Assembly (NCBI GenBank): GCA_963573315.1
Contig: OY752146.1
Coordinates: forward strand, 1,488,001 to 1,552,000
DNA: 64,000 nt
Source of the DNA: Entomortierella parvispora
Lineage: Eukaryota > Mortierellomycota > Mortierellomycetes > Mortierellales > Mortierellaceae
Direction: 5' to 3'
The notes below the pieces were generated by a model. It saw nothing but the letters and a program-made list of their open reading frames with translations. It made no database searches and was not told the origin of the DNA. A program made the translations under genes and the position numbers. Shown in pieces: positions 20,674 through 33,126 of this stretch (positions within the stretch are counted from its first letter, which is position 1; each line of letters begins with the position of its first letter).

Positions 20674-22883
20674 ATGGCAGATCCTGATATTTACTCCTCC
20701 GATCGCCCCAAGATGTCAGAGATTCCTGTATTGATCTCAGGAGCCGGACCGACGGGCCTCTTTACTGCGCTACATCTTCAAAAGATGAACATCCCCTTTC
20801 GCCTCATTGAACGTGATCTCACCTTCTCGCGTCTCTCCAAGGCCTTCGGAATCCACTCACGTACTCAGGAAATCCTGCAGATGACTGATCCAGCTTTGAT
20901 CCAAGAATTCTTGGAAACGGGATACCTACCCCACCTGTTTCGAATCTACTTTGGAGGATCGCTCGCGTGTACATTAGAGATCCCAACTGCCAAGGAATCT
21001 CACTTTTCGAGAGAGCTCTCGTTGCCGCAAGCCAAGACTGTGGACATCCTTGCCAAAGCATTGGAAAAGACTGGAGCAAAGATTGAATGGGGCTGGGAGC
21101 TTGTCGACACCAAGGTGGTCGAATCCAGCGAGAACAATTCGCCCTCCGGCTCCTCTTCTTCGTCTCCATCAAGTTGGGTTGAGACCACAATCAGAAGAGC
21201 CCTGGACGGGACAAACAAGAGAAAGGGTGAGAGCAAGGTCCTGGGGACGGTCGAGATTGACGCGGAAGATGAAGAAAAAAAATACGAGTACGAAACGATC
21301 AGGTCCCAATTTTTGATTGGTGCAGATGGAGGACGGTCCGCGGTACGCCACAAAATTAACATGCCCTTCCCGGGAAAGACCCGGGATGTCAACCTGATTT
21401 TGTTCGAGGGCACCGCGGAGAGCACTACATCAGACCTGAGTGAAGTCACGTAAGAAAACAAGGAGGGCCGCATGCAATGGCTCAGCATGGATCTACTTGC
21501 AAAAAGGAGCCCCAAACTGAAAGAACATTTATTTTTGTGTGTTTATAGATTCCTCAGCGGCAACTCCAACCGCACAGCCGGATGGTTCCCACTTGGAGAG
21601 AAAAACAAAATCCTAATTGTTCTCGAGACCGGCATCTTGACCCAGGAACAGTTTGAGGCTCAAAAGTCGGAAACGCTGAAAATCGAGTCATTTCAACAAA
21701 CCTTGGACGAAACCCTTCATCCGCACAAGCTCAATCTCAAGACTTTAAACCTATTGACAAACTACCGTATTAACGAACGGCGGGCAAAGGAATTCGCCTA
21801 CAAGGGCCGTATCTTTTTGGCAGGCGACTCTGCCCATGTCCACTCGCCTGCAGGAGGTCAAGGATTGAACCTGGGACTTCAGGACGCCTACAATCTCGCT
21901 TGGAAGATCGGTTTGGTCGTCAATGGCACGGCCCCCATTTCTCTTCTGGACTCGTATAATGAAGAACGACCCTTGATCGCGGACGAGGTCATTGAACTGA
22001 CATCAAAGACTCTGGATAAGGAGCTCGGATCGTACAGCAATACATTCCAACGGATCATCAAGCGTGTAATCATTACTCTTTTGCCATATGTAATGCCTTT
22101 TCTGAAGGATGACTCTCCACCAGCCTCGATGGTAAGCAATTGACAAGCGATAAATGCAGACATTCTGGCGTTTCATGACTAAACAAACCGTGCATCACTC
22201 TTCAGCTTCGTCTACGCTACCATGAGAACTCTTTGAACAAGAGCCACAAGACACAAGAGGCACCTTCTGGAACAGGTGCGGTCGGTCAACGCGCTCGTGA
22301 TGCGAATCTGATTCCCTTGACCAACAAAGCCTCTGAGGACCTCAGCACGGTCGACGACAGCAATCCTTCAACAACAACAGAGCCTGCCACTACAATTCGA
22401 CTACATGAACTCATGGGTCACCCGGGCGCTTTCCAGATCCTGGTCTTCACCGCCGACCTTTGGGAGAGCAACCTTGAGTCCGTCACAGAACTGGCTAAAA
22501 CCATGGACCGTCGCCTGTCAGGCTGGAGAACAAAATGGCCGTCCGCGATCGGGAATGGAAAGAAGGATGCCACCACCCAGCACCATCAATTCGTGGCTCA
22601 TACCTTCACCACTCATCTTACTCCCAACCCAGGCAACCCATTGGTGGATAGGATTCTTGGCGATGGAAAAGCCTTCGCGGATCAGGAAGGAATCTTGCAC
22701 GAGCGGTATAGCGTCTCGACAAAGGCCAAGACATTGGTGGAATCTGGAGGCGCACTCGTGGTCGTTCGACCCGACTCTTATATCGCCTATAGGGTTCTAG
22801 GCACAGGAGAGAGTGCATGGAACGATGTGGATGAGTACCTCGGATCGATCCTGGTCAATCGGCAGACACCAATCGAGGGATAG
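20674..22883 (+). CDS. FAD-dependent aromatic monooxygenase (PHBH / phenol hydroxylase-like)
   Basis: Model: join(20674..21449, 21549..22131, 22206..22883), 678 aa, all joins in frame. The N-terminal dinucleotide-binding motif is VLISGAGPTGLFTALHLQ; the DG motif is GADGGRSAVRHK; the GD motif is FLAGDSAHVHSPAGGQGLN. These define class A flavoprotein hydroxylases using FAD and NAD(P)H. After about residue 530 a C-terminal domain (GAFQILVFTADLW...GGALVVVRPDSYIAYRV) matches the thioredoxin-like domain of phenol hydroxylases. A second in-frame ATG 39 nt downstream (MSEIPVLISG) is an alternative start. A likely role is hydroxylation of a phenolic or quinone substrate; the exact one is unknown. Confidence 0.92.
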
Positions 22884-22975
22884 AGAACTAGAGAGTCAAA
22901 AGATACCCCCCTTCCCTTCCATTGCCCTACATAAAGCTCATTTGTATCAAAGTTTATTACACTAATAAGTAACCT

Positions 22976-24837
22976 CTATTGTTCAGGCTCAGGGGTAGCC
23001 TCTCTTTCACTGTGCAGATAGTGGTCCTCAGCACCTGCAATCTTGAGATTTCCAATGAGGCGAGAAGATTCGCCCTGGGGCTTGACTGCAGATACCACTC
23101 CGTTTCCGACGAAAAGAGGGATCGACGTTGCGACCGAGCTGTGAGCAACATCCATAAAGTGGATCGTGTAGCGGAGGACATGTGAAATTTGAAGCCAGCC
23201 AAGACCATACTCTGTAGGGATAAGCTGGTCATTGTCGACACGGAGGTCAAACTCCAGGGGCGTGAACCGACCAAAGTCCATATCACCTTCGTCGTTCGAG
23301 AGAACAACATGGGAGGAGACCAGTCTGGTCGCAAAGACCTTGCAGACAGTGTCGCTATCACTAGTTGGATGAAAGAAGGAGGGAGAAAGGGACAGAGAAG
23401 AGCCTTGGTGAGTTTAATGACTCAACGGTAAAAAAGAGACGTAGGACAGCGTGTCCCACATGGACCATTTCTGCCTTATCTGTCCAAACAGACGAATGGG
23501 GACTAGACCACCCAATTGCCATCGCACGCGATGGCTCCTCCAAGCCCAATTTTTGAGCGCTCTTCTACACACTGTCTGAGTTCATTTTTTTCCCATGCAG
23601 TTCGCAACAGCCCTCATCCGTTTGAACTTGGGGTCACCTCCCTCTCCATGATATCATCATAGGAGGGAGGGGACTCTTGTTTTTTCCTGGTACGTACGTC
23701 CTCCCTTCTTGCAGTTGTGAATGATGCAGCATCCCTAAATCATGCTCCGCAGGCGTTGACCTTGCATGCGTTGTGGTCGGCCAGCCTCCCCAATCCGTTC
23801 CGCCCCAGACTCACGGATAAACGATTTTCAATATGCCTGTGTGATTTCGATCTCAAAAAAAAACTTACCCCTCTCCATCCACGGGAGCACCGCCTGTCTG
23901 GGTGTCGTAATTGATATCCTCTGTCTGAACAATGGCACAGTCGACCTCCTTGATCACGTAGGCCTTGTTTCTCGCCTTGAGGTCCACGATAGCCTTGAGA
24001 CGATCCTGGCCCAAGACCATCGATCCTGGCACCTTGATCTTGGATCTGTATTCACCTGCCCGATCAATTGAAGCCGAGACAATTCCTTCTTCGGTCTCTG
24101 CTTTGGCGTCTACGTCTGTTGAAGATTTGATGCCGAGCAATCTGCCGAGATGATGAGTAGTGGATTCTGTCGAGGAAACAGCGGCGTTGTCTCCTGCCTC
24201 CTCCACGGCGGCAGGCTCGATCAAGACCTGAGGTGGGGCAATGGGTCGACGGAGGATCAAGTCGTGCTTGACCACTCGGGTGGTCGAGAAAAAGTAATCC
24301 CGACGGAGAGTGGCATGGATCTCATACTTCCAATCGATATAGGGTGTATCCAGCTTGTTGATGAATGTGGGAGGAAAAGTTCCTGTGCGGGGGAGATCGA
24401 TCCTGAAAGGAATGTATTGTTGACCTGCCTCCAAGCGAATCGTTCCTACACCGTCCATGTCGTTAGCGGCAATCAGATCCACAGTGGATTCAACCAAAGT
24501 GCTCCTGACCAAGTTTTGATGAGGCGAATCGATTTTGACCATAGCGCCGACTAGTTTTTTTATTTTCCAGTGAGAACAAAGTAGCTCGGAACGTTAGTAA
24601 TCAAAAAACGATGGTAACGAAGAAGGGCATCAGGAGGAGGAAGGTGGTGTCCAGTGGACACGCCTCTCACTTACGATGACCATGAATGGCGATGGTGGCG
24701 ACTTTGAAGACTTCGGCTCGATCCAACTTTAAGGAAATAACACCGCTCAAGGTCTCTGTATGGTTCGGGCGCATGTCCAGCTCGACAACGAAGGGCTGTT
24801 CCGTGTTCAGCTCAATATCAAAGGCAAAGGACAACAT
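22976..24837 (-). CDS. Alpha-arrestin-like protein, copy 1
   Basis: Model: complement(22976..23360, 23869..24550, 24675..24837), 409 aa. It has an arrestin N-lobe (MLSFAFDIELN...LSGVISLKLDRAEVFKVATIAIHGH), a linker with the conserved PFRIDLPRTGTFPPTF type strand, and a C-lobe (LEFDLRVDNDQLIPTEYGLGWLQISHVLRYTI). Alpha-arrestins adapt cargo to HECT ubiquitin ligases. This copy lacks a visible PPxY ligase-binding motif. Exon 1 is 163 nt with a phase-1 end, and intron 2 is phase 2, exactly as in the copy at 26085-27601. Intron 2 is long for this window (508 nt). Confidence 0.82.
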
Positions 24838-26084
24838 GATGAATTGGACAGGTGTTTATGAGTTGGTATCGATGTGTTGAAGGTGAAAAAAGGAGGAATA
24901 AAAGGATGAAAAAAAAAGAGTCGGGCTGAGGAGTGTGAAAAAGTGGGAAAGCAGAAAAAGAAAAAATTAGAAAGAAAAAGCAGGGCTAAGCATGCTTAAA
25001 TACACACAGCAAGGACAAAAAAAAGTGCCCACAAGACCTCCATCTTCCGCAAGGACAACCCCTACGAGAGCTCAAAAAAAAGAGCGGGACTTTTCTTCAT
25101 TTCGGGCGTCGAAGGCACACGAACATGCAGGGAGGGAGGGAGAGGGAGGAGCAAAAGAATGAGGGACCGACTCGGCAGCGCTCTCTCCTTTGTTTTTTTT
25201 TATTAGCATTCCTGATTCGAGAGCCTTCTTTTGAGCAGCAGCAATCTCAAGGACGTCTCGCAGAGACAGAATGACATTTGACATTTGTGAAGGGGCAGAG
25301 GAATCTACCCGAAGACAGATCGACGGCGGTCTGGACGCAATGACGATGATAATCTGGACAAACAGAGAGGTACGCCGCTCGCTTTGACAATCAGAAGACT
25401 ACGCCTTAGTCTTAGGGTCGATCGGGGAAGCCTTTTTCCAAACTTGTGCCTGAAAGCTCCTCCTCGGACAATAATGGCAGTGAACATAACGCCAGTACCG
25501 CCTCCTGCGTACACTTTGCCATCCATACCCCGCATGGATGACGACGTATGTGGCGCCGCACAGTCTTAGAGCCTGGGCTGAAGAGACTAAGCAAATCTTC
25601 AAAGCACTTTGATGACCACAGCAATTGCTTTTCATCTTTGATCTGCAAAAAAGACACGGAAACAAATTTGTTCCTTCCCTGTTGAACAATCTGTCTCTGT
25701 CTCGCATGGGCTCGTATCAACCAAGGGTACAGAGAGTCTATGTTTGGCATATCAACAAGGGGGCTCATTCGAAAAGGGCAAAGATGGGCGTGTGTGCCTT
25801 TCCTCGGTAATGTTTCAATGGTCCTGCTGCATGTGAGTCCAAGTAGTCTACCATTGACTACAGGAATGATCTGCGATTGCTAAATGCGTGCGAAGATGCC
25901 AAGGAATATATCCCGGGAATTGAGCCTCCAAGCCCTCCAATGGTAGACTAACAAAAGGAAAGGGCAGGTGGACAAACCATGTTCCTTCTGCCAAAACACG
26001 AGTGATACTTCTTTTATTTTTACGTATAATGTACAGTACAAAATGAGGGTTGCTCTTTTCTTTTTTTCTTTCTCTTTCACACTT
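24838..26084. other. Region between the two arrestin genes
   Basis: About 1.25 kb with purine-rich runs. Two short frames look slightly protein-like: minus 25212-25284 (MSNVILSLRDVLEIAAAQKK) and plus 25470-25569 (contains VPPPAYTLPSIP). Neither extends into a recognisable gene, so I leave them unassigned. Confidence 0.45.
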
Positions 26085-27601
26085 TCACACTTTCACCGTC
26101 TGTTGCTCTGCCATGTCCTCCTCTCGCTCGTACACCGGCGGGTGGTCATCTGCCACGTCCGGGACAATCAACTCTCCACGCTCTGGATAGGTCTCTCGGA
26201 ACAACAAAGCATTGTGCACCCTGTGAGTGTTTGCGTCCAACAAAGTTGTGTCCGCAACTTCCTGTCCATACTCGGGCAGTTCTGACCGGGATCGACTCTC
26301 CAGCTCTCCATCCTCGCCGTCTGCATCCAGCCTCTGCTGACCGTCCTCATCCACCTGCCAGATGACATGATTTGTCCAGGAACCATCGATGATCCTGCCC
26401 ACAGCCACTGGCGTCTTGACAACCATCGGCCGCGCTGACTCTTCTGCAAAATGAAGTGTGAATTGGAACACGTGAACCACTTTTATCCAACTGAGAATTT
26501 CGGATGGCTGCATCAACTCAGGCTGAAGCTTTAGCACAACCTCAATTGGATCTTCTCGACCCCATGCTGTCGAGCAATCATTATCAGGGTTCACAATCTC
26601 CAGATCCTCTGAGACCGGAACCGCGCCGTGCAGGCTGGCGATTGTATCCACATGGTGCCCCCTCCAACTTGAAGTGAGCATGTACGTCGGATCACTCGGG
26701 AGACTGTCAAAAATGAACGAACAGCACAGGAATGTAGAAAAGACAGCAACATCATTAGTGAACATCTCATGTCGTAGTCATCAGGGGCAAAATACAGCAG
26801 GCAGACGTACAGAAATCTCTTTCCTCGACGATGCACGGCGTGTGTTTCTGTCCTCATGTCAGCCCAATAGTTCTGTATCATCTTAACCTCGATTTTTTTG
26901 ACCCTGTGCTCTTGACTGTACGCGTGCATGAACACGCTGAGAACAATGCTGTCCTGTTCAAGAGGCATGAATTTTGGTGCGTATATGGAGCACTCAATCT
27001 TGCCAGGCCTCTTGGCACCAAAGAGTGCGTTAAAGGTGCTTGATTGTTCCACATGAACTCTCCTTAATGTCAATCGCTGTTTCCATTCCTTTTTTCGACT
27101 GAGAAGACCGGTAGGCACTGCTGTGGCAACCAGATAGTACTCCAACAAGAGACTGTGAGGTGGCATCTTGGAGGTGTCTGTCGTAGGGATGTCAGTCGGG
27201 ATGGAGAGTTGGAAGGGGAACGTGTATTCGCCAGGCAAGTAAAAGGTGGGCTCGCTGACGAGCATTGCATCTATCCTGTCCGTTGTCAGGGGCTCGCTTT
27301 TCACCTTGAGTTTACTTTGACCGAAAACTGCAACATTAACGAATGCTAGGAACCAAAGCCAACCCCCCGATAGATACGAAAAGAATCAGGTCAGCCTTCA
27401 GCCGCGGAGACTATTTGCCACCAAGTTTCAGGGGTTACCTTGGCCAGCAAAGGACACGGTGAGTTGCTTTATATTGACGGGTTTATGAACAGTCAAGCGG
27501 GCTTTGCCCGTGAGGTCACGAATGACTGCACTGGGAGCACCCAACAGGTCGATGGCGAAGGGTTCTCTGGTGTCCAACGTTGCGTCTACGGTGAAGTTCA
27601 T
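26085..27601 (-). CDS. Alpha-arrestin-like protein, copy 2, with PPxY
   Basis: Model: complement(26085..26703, 26811..27327, 27439..27601), 432 aa. The N-lobe starts MNFTVDATLDTREPFAIDLL. The middle carries the typical arrestin strand LPGEYTFPFQLSIPTDIPTT and LLLEYYLVATAVPTGL. The C-lobe has ILSWIKVVHVFQFTLHF. Near the C-terminus lies DDHPPVYEREE, a PPxY motif of the kind that binds WW domains of Rsp5/NEDD4 ligases, so this copy looks like a classical ligase adaptor. The first intron sits at the same place and phase (after 163 nt of coding sequence, phase 1) as in the upstream paralogue, so the two arose by duplication. Sequence divergence is high, so the duplication is old. Confidence 0.85.
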
Positions 27602-28543
27602 CGTGGTGGCTAGCTTTCCAGAGACGATATGACTGTTGTTGTCGTTGTCTGATGACTACAGTGGGCTGTTGTCTTGGTAGTAGAAGTGACCCGTGAGATG
27701 CAGGTGCTGAGAGGCGAGGTAACCAGGGAAAGGGAAAACGAGGCCAGAAGGAAGGAAGGAAGGAAGGCAAGGAAGGAAAGAAAGAAAGAAGGAAAGAAAA
27801 GGACGCTGATAAATGGTTATTATGATACCTCCCCTTGCCACCCACTCGCCCAAAACAATCAACCTTCTTTTGCCGTCGTCCATCACGCTTTTTTTTATTT
27901 GCATTGCTCTCTTCTCTGGTTCTCTGTCCCTCTCGCCCGACCTTTTCTCCCTAATTGCGCCTTTGGGAAAACTCGGACACAACGAGAGCTTGTTGGTTGG
28001 TTGTTTGAGCCATTATTTTTTATTTTTCATTCGCGATCAAGGGCAAGGCCAAAGGAAGGGCCGCCCGCGTGTCTGTTGTCCTCCAGAACTTTAGAACTTT
28101 CGACTCTCGACTCTTGGATACTTTGATCAACACCCATAGCAGTTGACATGACCGTGTGGTTGTGTTTTGTTGTCCGTAGTCTAATAGCAACAAGGGAAAA
28201 AAAATGTCTGTGGGACACAGGCCAAAAAACATGTAAATAACCCAAATAACCTTTGTTATTAAACGCAACGTCGCAGCTAATCTCCCGGCCCTTCTACTCG
28301 GCAGAACCGGGTCTAGAGCACAAACAAAACACACTGCAATAGGTACTGTAGACCAGACAGACGGACAAAGAAGACAAGAAGGAAGTCGAGAAAAGGAATC
28401 AGAGCTGCCAAGAAGCAGTACGGATGAAAACTTGGTGGCGCTGTGACTTTCGTTCTCGGAGATGGGAACGGAACTAAAAAAAAAAGGGACTCCAGAGGCG
28501 GGGCTGCATCCGACTTGATCCACCATCCACCAACACAGGACCA
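27602..28543. promoter_or_regulatory. Divergent promoter region arrestin copy 2 / ELM1-like
   Basis: About 940 bp with (GGAA/GAAA)n purine repeats at about 27746-27800 just upstream of the arrestin start. No TATA box or other gene is evident. Confidence 0.4.
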
Positions 28544-30533
28544 ATGGACCCTCTCATTCGGACCGCCGTGGGAACCCTTCGCTACCATCACTATGGCATT
28601 CAGCGATGGGCTGCAATCCTGACCACTGTTCCTAAGAGTCATCGCCCTGCTTGTCTTCGATCTGAACTGTCAGGTACATTCCAGAGGCGCAATGCTTCAG
28701 GGACGACTCATGAGCGAGCTGGAAGCAAGAGGCGAATGGCGCCCAGAATTACCTATCAACCTACGAGCGCCTCTACCTGGATCATTTCTGAAGGCTCTGT
28801 GAGCGCTGATAAAGAAGCCATTGCCTTGGCGAAAGGATTGGCACTACCATGGTCAATCAAGCGAGTTCAGTGGCGTCAAGGTAAACGATATACAGTGAAT
28901 GGGCCTGCTCGGCAGCCCAGGTCGACAGACGACGCGACCGTTCGATCAAGACGTGTTCTGACCACTGTATTTTGACATACTGACCCCTATCCAGGATTTC
29001 AATGGCTCCCAATCCCCTTCAAGAAGCTGATCATGGACTACTGGCATGTTGTCAACAGAAAGCACCGTAAGCATCCGATCTTCATTTCGGCAATGCATCT
29101 CAAGAAGAACGTCGACTCGTCTCGACTAACCAAACCACCATTTCAACCAATCTAGTTGATAAAAAACCGTGGTTCTTGACTGGCGATTCCCTGAAAGGAC
29201 CATACCCCAGCTATGTAATTGGATCAGGTGCTGGAACTCTTCCTGGCATGCTTCACGTTTCAAGAATGAGTGGAAGGGCGTCGTTCTCTGGTAACTCGCG
29301 AACTAGGAACTAGACCGCTACTGGGTTTCATCTTATACGAAACTTCCCTTGCTTACCATGAGCCCTATCAATTTCCTTTAGCACACATTCACTTTCCTGC
29401 ACTCCCTTTTGTGCATTTTGACCAGGTCTTCCTTCAGCGCCACGAAATCGTTGTCCAGCTTTGTAAGACCGTGCCCTTGGTTCTAAATCGGTGATGTCTT
29501 TCTATGAGGACCAGACGCTAACTCTTCAATGTTCTTTGAAAACATTAGCCGGACTGGGCTTAATGAAAGATCAAAAGAACTACTTCAGGATCTCGTCCTC
29601 GCTGAACACTATTTCTTCAAAATCGTTGGATCAAGCTCGAGCTTTTGCTTTGGAGCATGAGTTGATCCCAAAGTCCTTCTTCGTGAAGCAACGAGGCGAT
29701 TCATCGTCACCCGTGGTCGCAGTCTTGATCGGTGGCCCAAATGAAGATTGCTCACACAACACCGAAAGGATGGTGAACAGACTGGTCCGACTGGTGGATG
29801 TCCAGAACTGCCGACTTCTCATCAGTTTCTCGCAAAGGACCGCCGAAAGCACAAAGAGGGCTATTCGCCAGCGCCTGATTGACAACGTAATCAAGTCTGG
29901 CAATGAGGACAAAGTCTTTTTATATGACCCCATGGCAGCAAAGATTGATGACCAATCTTCAGCCTCAGCTGTAAACTGGGAGAAAGTGCCAGGACCTAAA
30001 GGAGTCTTTGGATTCACGGTCGAGCGCAACCCCTACGAAGGCATGCTAGCCCTGGCAGATAAAATTGTCGTCAGTGCCGACTCAATTGCTATGACAAACG
30101 ATGCACTTGCCACTGGGTAAGTACTATATGCTTTTGGCACAACCCCCTAATTTCCCATGAGTATTACACGACTGCCGTACTAATGTTTACTCTACGTAGA
30201 AAACCCGTCTACGTTTTGGGGGGGGAACTGACGCGTGGAAAGCTCAAGGTCTTCCACAGGTACCTTGCAGACTCCAAGAAAACGCGTGCATTCAGACCCG
30301 GTCGGATCCCTATTTTACCTTTGGATGCTTCAGGTTCGAGGAATTCTCAGGAGGAACAGGAAAGGGCCGATCCTCTAAGCTATCCTGGCGACCATGCCCC
30401 ATGGGACTCGCAAACGCTCAAGGGCCAGGGACCAGAGGAGAGCAGACGTCTGGCGGAGCGCTTAAAGATTTTGAGGGACGCAAGGATCACTGGACGAAGG
30501 GCGCCGGAGCACATCACCGAAGCCACATGCTGA
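28544..30533 (+). CDS. Mitochondrial fission ELM1 family protein (DUF1022)
   Basis: Model: join(28544..28880, 28995..29066, 29156..29290, 29382..29462, 29549..30116, 30200..30533), 508 aa. The exon at 29382 was chosen over the acceptor at 29425 because only it keeps the frame and restores the conserved FPALPFVHFDQVFLQRHEI segment, which matches the family's HPR...FDLVV.PRHD block. Other family blocks are WIISEGSVSADKEAIALAKG, SYVIGSGAGT, VVAVLIGGPNEDC, LLISFSQRTAESTK, DKIVVSADSIAMTNDALATGKPVYVLGG and KLKVFHRYL. In plants ELM1 recruits DRP3 to mitochondria; bacterial members look like glycosyltransferase-B folds. The N-terminal 60-70 residues are basic and may target mitochondria. Function in fungi is inferred only from the family. 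Confidence 0.85.
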
Positions 30534-30819
30534 AAGAAGAATAAAAGAAAATAATGCCATGACGCTCCTTAAGGGGTCCTGAAACAATTGCAACCGCCCG
30601 CGACCCTTTTGGTTCCTGTTTGTGCTCATCGCTCATCTCCTTTCCTTCTGCCTCTCCTGCCCTTTTCCTAACCACTTCATCCATCCGTCCATCCTCTTAA
30701 ACCACAGACGCAAGTCTACGACGACAGCAACCGATAACGTCACCCACCGACTGACTGACCAACCCCGGTGCTGCTGCGTCTTCATCTTTTGAAACATCCA
30801 CCTTGACCAAATCAGCAAG

Positions 30820-32256
30820 ATGGACCCTTTCCTTAGCCTCATCCTGCTCTGCATTGCGATGCTGGTCGCATCCTTCCTGGCAGGCAACATCCCTCTCTCT
30901 TTCCATCTCTCTGAAGACCGGCTTAAACTCATCTCCAACTTTGGGGTGGGGCTCCTTGTCGGCACATCCCTGGTCGTCATCATCCCTGAAGGCGTTGAAA
31001 CCCTCTATAGCGCACCCCCCGCCACGCCTTCACCAATTGGTAACTCGGGTGTTGGCGGTCATAACAGTCCTATCAAGCGGTCCCTGATCCAGCACCCAGA
31101 TGCGAGTGCCTCTGGATTCAGCATGCTCTCTGGTCTCAAGCGAGCTGCGCGTGCGAGTGGGATGATTAAACGCGCTGACAACGACGTCGTCGTCACAGAA
31201 CCTGGTCATGCCTATGCGATCCAGAACCAGTTCAAGGCCGAAATGGACGCCAAAGTGGAAGCGACCGCAAGTTCTTTTGAGGACAACATGCTTATGACAC
31301 GTCAGGCGGATCGATTTGTGACCTTTCAGCACGATTTCGAAAAGTCGTCCTCTTTGGACACCCTGCAGATCAACGATATCCAACAGAATTCGCCTAAGGT
31401 CGCGAAGCGACAGGCTACAGATGGAGATGACACTGATAAAACAGGCGATGGCGAAAACGACGAAGAAGACCAAAAGGACGACGACAAGGACCAACAGCCC
31501 GGCAGCGGTCACGAACAGACTGGGCACGAAGAAGCAGGCGAGGAGAATGAAGCACACAAGTACATTGGCTTGGCTCTTATATCTGGCTTTATTCTCATGT
31601 TCCTGATCGATCAAATGGGTCCGACGCATGCCCACAGCCACAACAACCATGTCTCCGTTGCCGACTTTACAGAGTTGCACAACTTGCAGCTGGACGACAG
31701 CAACATTCGTATGCCCTCTGCTGCCGGGATGAATGTTGGAGCCAAGAAGCGCGGGAACCCCATCACGATCGGACTGGTTGTCCATGCTGCTGCAGATGGT
31801 ATTGCCCTGGGAGCATCGGCCTCAAAGCCCGAGTTGCGCTTCATTGTCTTCTTGGCCATTATGTTGCACAAAGCGCCAGCAGCCTTTGGATTGTCTACGG
31901 TTTTGCTTCAGCATGGATTTTCACGTCGGCAGACTCGCCAACAGGTCGCCATCTTCTCACTCGCTGCACCCATTGGCGCTCTCGTCACCTATATTTTTAT
32001 TCAGCTCTCAGGACAGAGGGAAGGCGCTTCTTTGCATTGGTGGACAGGCATGCTTCTTTTATTCTCTGGAGGCACCTTTCTTTACGTGGCCATGCATGTG
32101 ATGAGTGAGATGAACAACTCGGAGCGTTCTTCCAGTGCCAATGGCTACAGCGTTGGAGGTGCCGGAGGTGACAAGGGCCTTTCGGTTGGGGAAGTGCTCT
32201 GTGTTATCGGTGGAATGGTCGTACCATTGATCTTGTCGGTGGATCATGAGCATTAA
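30820..32256 (+). CDS. ZIP9/Atx2-type zinc or manganese transporter
   Basis: Intronless, 478 aa. Membrane helices are obvious: SLILLCIAMLVASFLAG, FGVGLLVGTSLVVII, YIGLALISGFILMFLI, a helix with the metal-binding VVHAAADGIALGAS, MLHKAPAAFGLSTVLL, LAAPIGALVTYIFI, WTGMLLLFSGGTFLYVAM and VLCVIGGMVVPLIL. The His-containing metal sites of helices IV and V are intact (HAAADG, HKAPAAFG). Between helices 2 and 3 lies an unusually long loop of about 170 residues with an acidic Asp/Glu/Gln run and His-rich GSGHEQTGHEEAG. ZIP9 proteins and yeast Atx2 act in Golgi metal homeostasis. The ATG at 30820 directly opens helix 1. Confidence 0.93.
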   Translation: MDPFLSLILLCIAMLVASFLAGNIPLSFHLSEDRLKLISNFGVGLLVGTSLVVIIPEGVETLYSAPPATPSPIGNSGVGGHNSPIKRSLIQHPDASASGFSMLSGLKRAARASGMIKRADNDVVVTEPGHAYAIQNQFKAEMDAKVEATASSFEDNMLMTRQADRFVTFQHDFEKSSSLDTLQINDIQQNSPKVAKRQATDGDDTDKTGDGENDEEDQKDDDKDQQPGSGHEQTGHEEAGEENEAHKYIGLALISGFILMFLIDQMGPTHAHSHNNHVSVADFTELHNLQLDDSNIRMPSAAGMNVGAKKRGNPITIGLVVHAAADGIALGASASKPELRFIVFLAIMLHKAPAAFGLSTVLLQHGFSRRQTRQQVAIFSLAAPIGALVTYIFIQLSGQREGASLHWWTGMLLLFSGGTFLYVAMHVMSEMNNSERSSSANGYSVGGAGGDKGLSVGEVLCVIGGMVVPLILSVDHEH

Positions 32257-32573
32257 GAATGAATATAGACTCCTGTTCGTAGAATCGATACCCTCCATCC
32301 CAGTCCCTCGACCCTCATGATTTTCTTTTTTTTCTTCGTTTTTATATCTTTCTCTCCTCTCTTTCCGAGACGCTGTACATTAAAAAGAACCCATTATCGT
32401 CGATCTCCAACTGAAAAATGATATATTTGATGTACAGATCTATGTCGAGAACGAGAAAATTTTCGTCTATTATTCCCGAATGGTTGGGCAGCATTGTTTC
32501 GCTGTTGTTGCTGTCTCATTACTGATGTGCCGATTGTGTAAAGGAGTTCCCGGTGGTGCTGCTGGGTACTTGT
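32257..32573. other. Convergent intergenic spacer
   Basis: 317 bp between the ZIP transporter and bL35m stops, T-rich, presumably both 3' UTRs. Nothing else visible. Confidence 0.6.
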
Positions 32574-33126
32574 TTAAGCGTAAGGCATCAAACGACGCAA
32601 GTGCTTGCACTGGCGAGGGGTGGCGTAGGATGCAATACCGGCCTTGTTAAGACGACCGCGGTCCATGCCAGTGTTGATGTGACGCTTTCCTGATCTCCAG
32701 TGCTTGAACTTTCCTGAAGGCAAAGCAACGAATCTACCACAACATGCATAGTCCTGATTAGTATTCGCTCTCTATGTTCCCGTTGCTGTAAGGTACCTCG
32801 GACATTTTGATCCAGTCTTTTGTATTTTTTCTGGCTGTAATACCTTTTCTTGGCAGCAGAGTTGGTCTTGAGCTTATAGCTCATGTGGCGAACAGCATTG
32901 CAGAGGACAGAGTTGGCGGTTGAAGGAGTAGCGACAGCGGGTAATGAGGTGAATGGGGTGGCGATCTTTGAAGCGGACTTAAGAGGGCTCCAGGCAAGGG
33001 CTACGGTCAAAAATAAAAATTGAATCAACAGACCGGTTAGGAACCATCATTCTACTACTATCATCCCTCTGTGTGGTGGCCGCGAAGACGATGCATACCC
33101 AACGTTGATCTCAAAAATGCGGACAT
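32574..33126 (-). CDS. Mitochondrial large-subunit ribosomal protein bL35m
   Basis: Model: complement(32574..32733, 32844..33000, 33099..33126), 114 aa. The first exon is only 28 nt (MSAFLRSTLG). The mature part carries the L35 hallmark: YKLKTNSAAKKRF, then PSGKFKHWRSGKRHIN and a Lys/Arg-rich C-terminus ending CKHLRRLMPYA. The N-terminal 45 residues, rich in Ser, Ala, Lys and Thr, look like a mitochondrial presequence. Bacterial L35 is about 65 residues, so the extra length is the presequence. The acceptor at 32734 restores the KKRF junction. Confidence 0.88.

Noticed and set aside
23361-23868. Possible extra exon inside the 508-nt intron of arrestin copy 1
   Set aside because: The flanking exons join in frame into a good arrestin C-lobe, and frames inside the intron resemble nothing.
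29270-29494. Apparent frameshift in the ELM1-like gene around 29464
   Set aside because: An in-frame stop appears only if the acceptor at 29425 is used. With the acceptor at 29381 and donor at 29463 every exon closes in frame and conserved blocks are restored.
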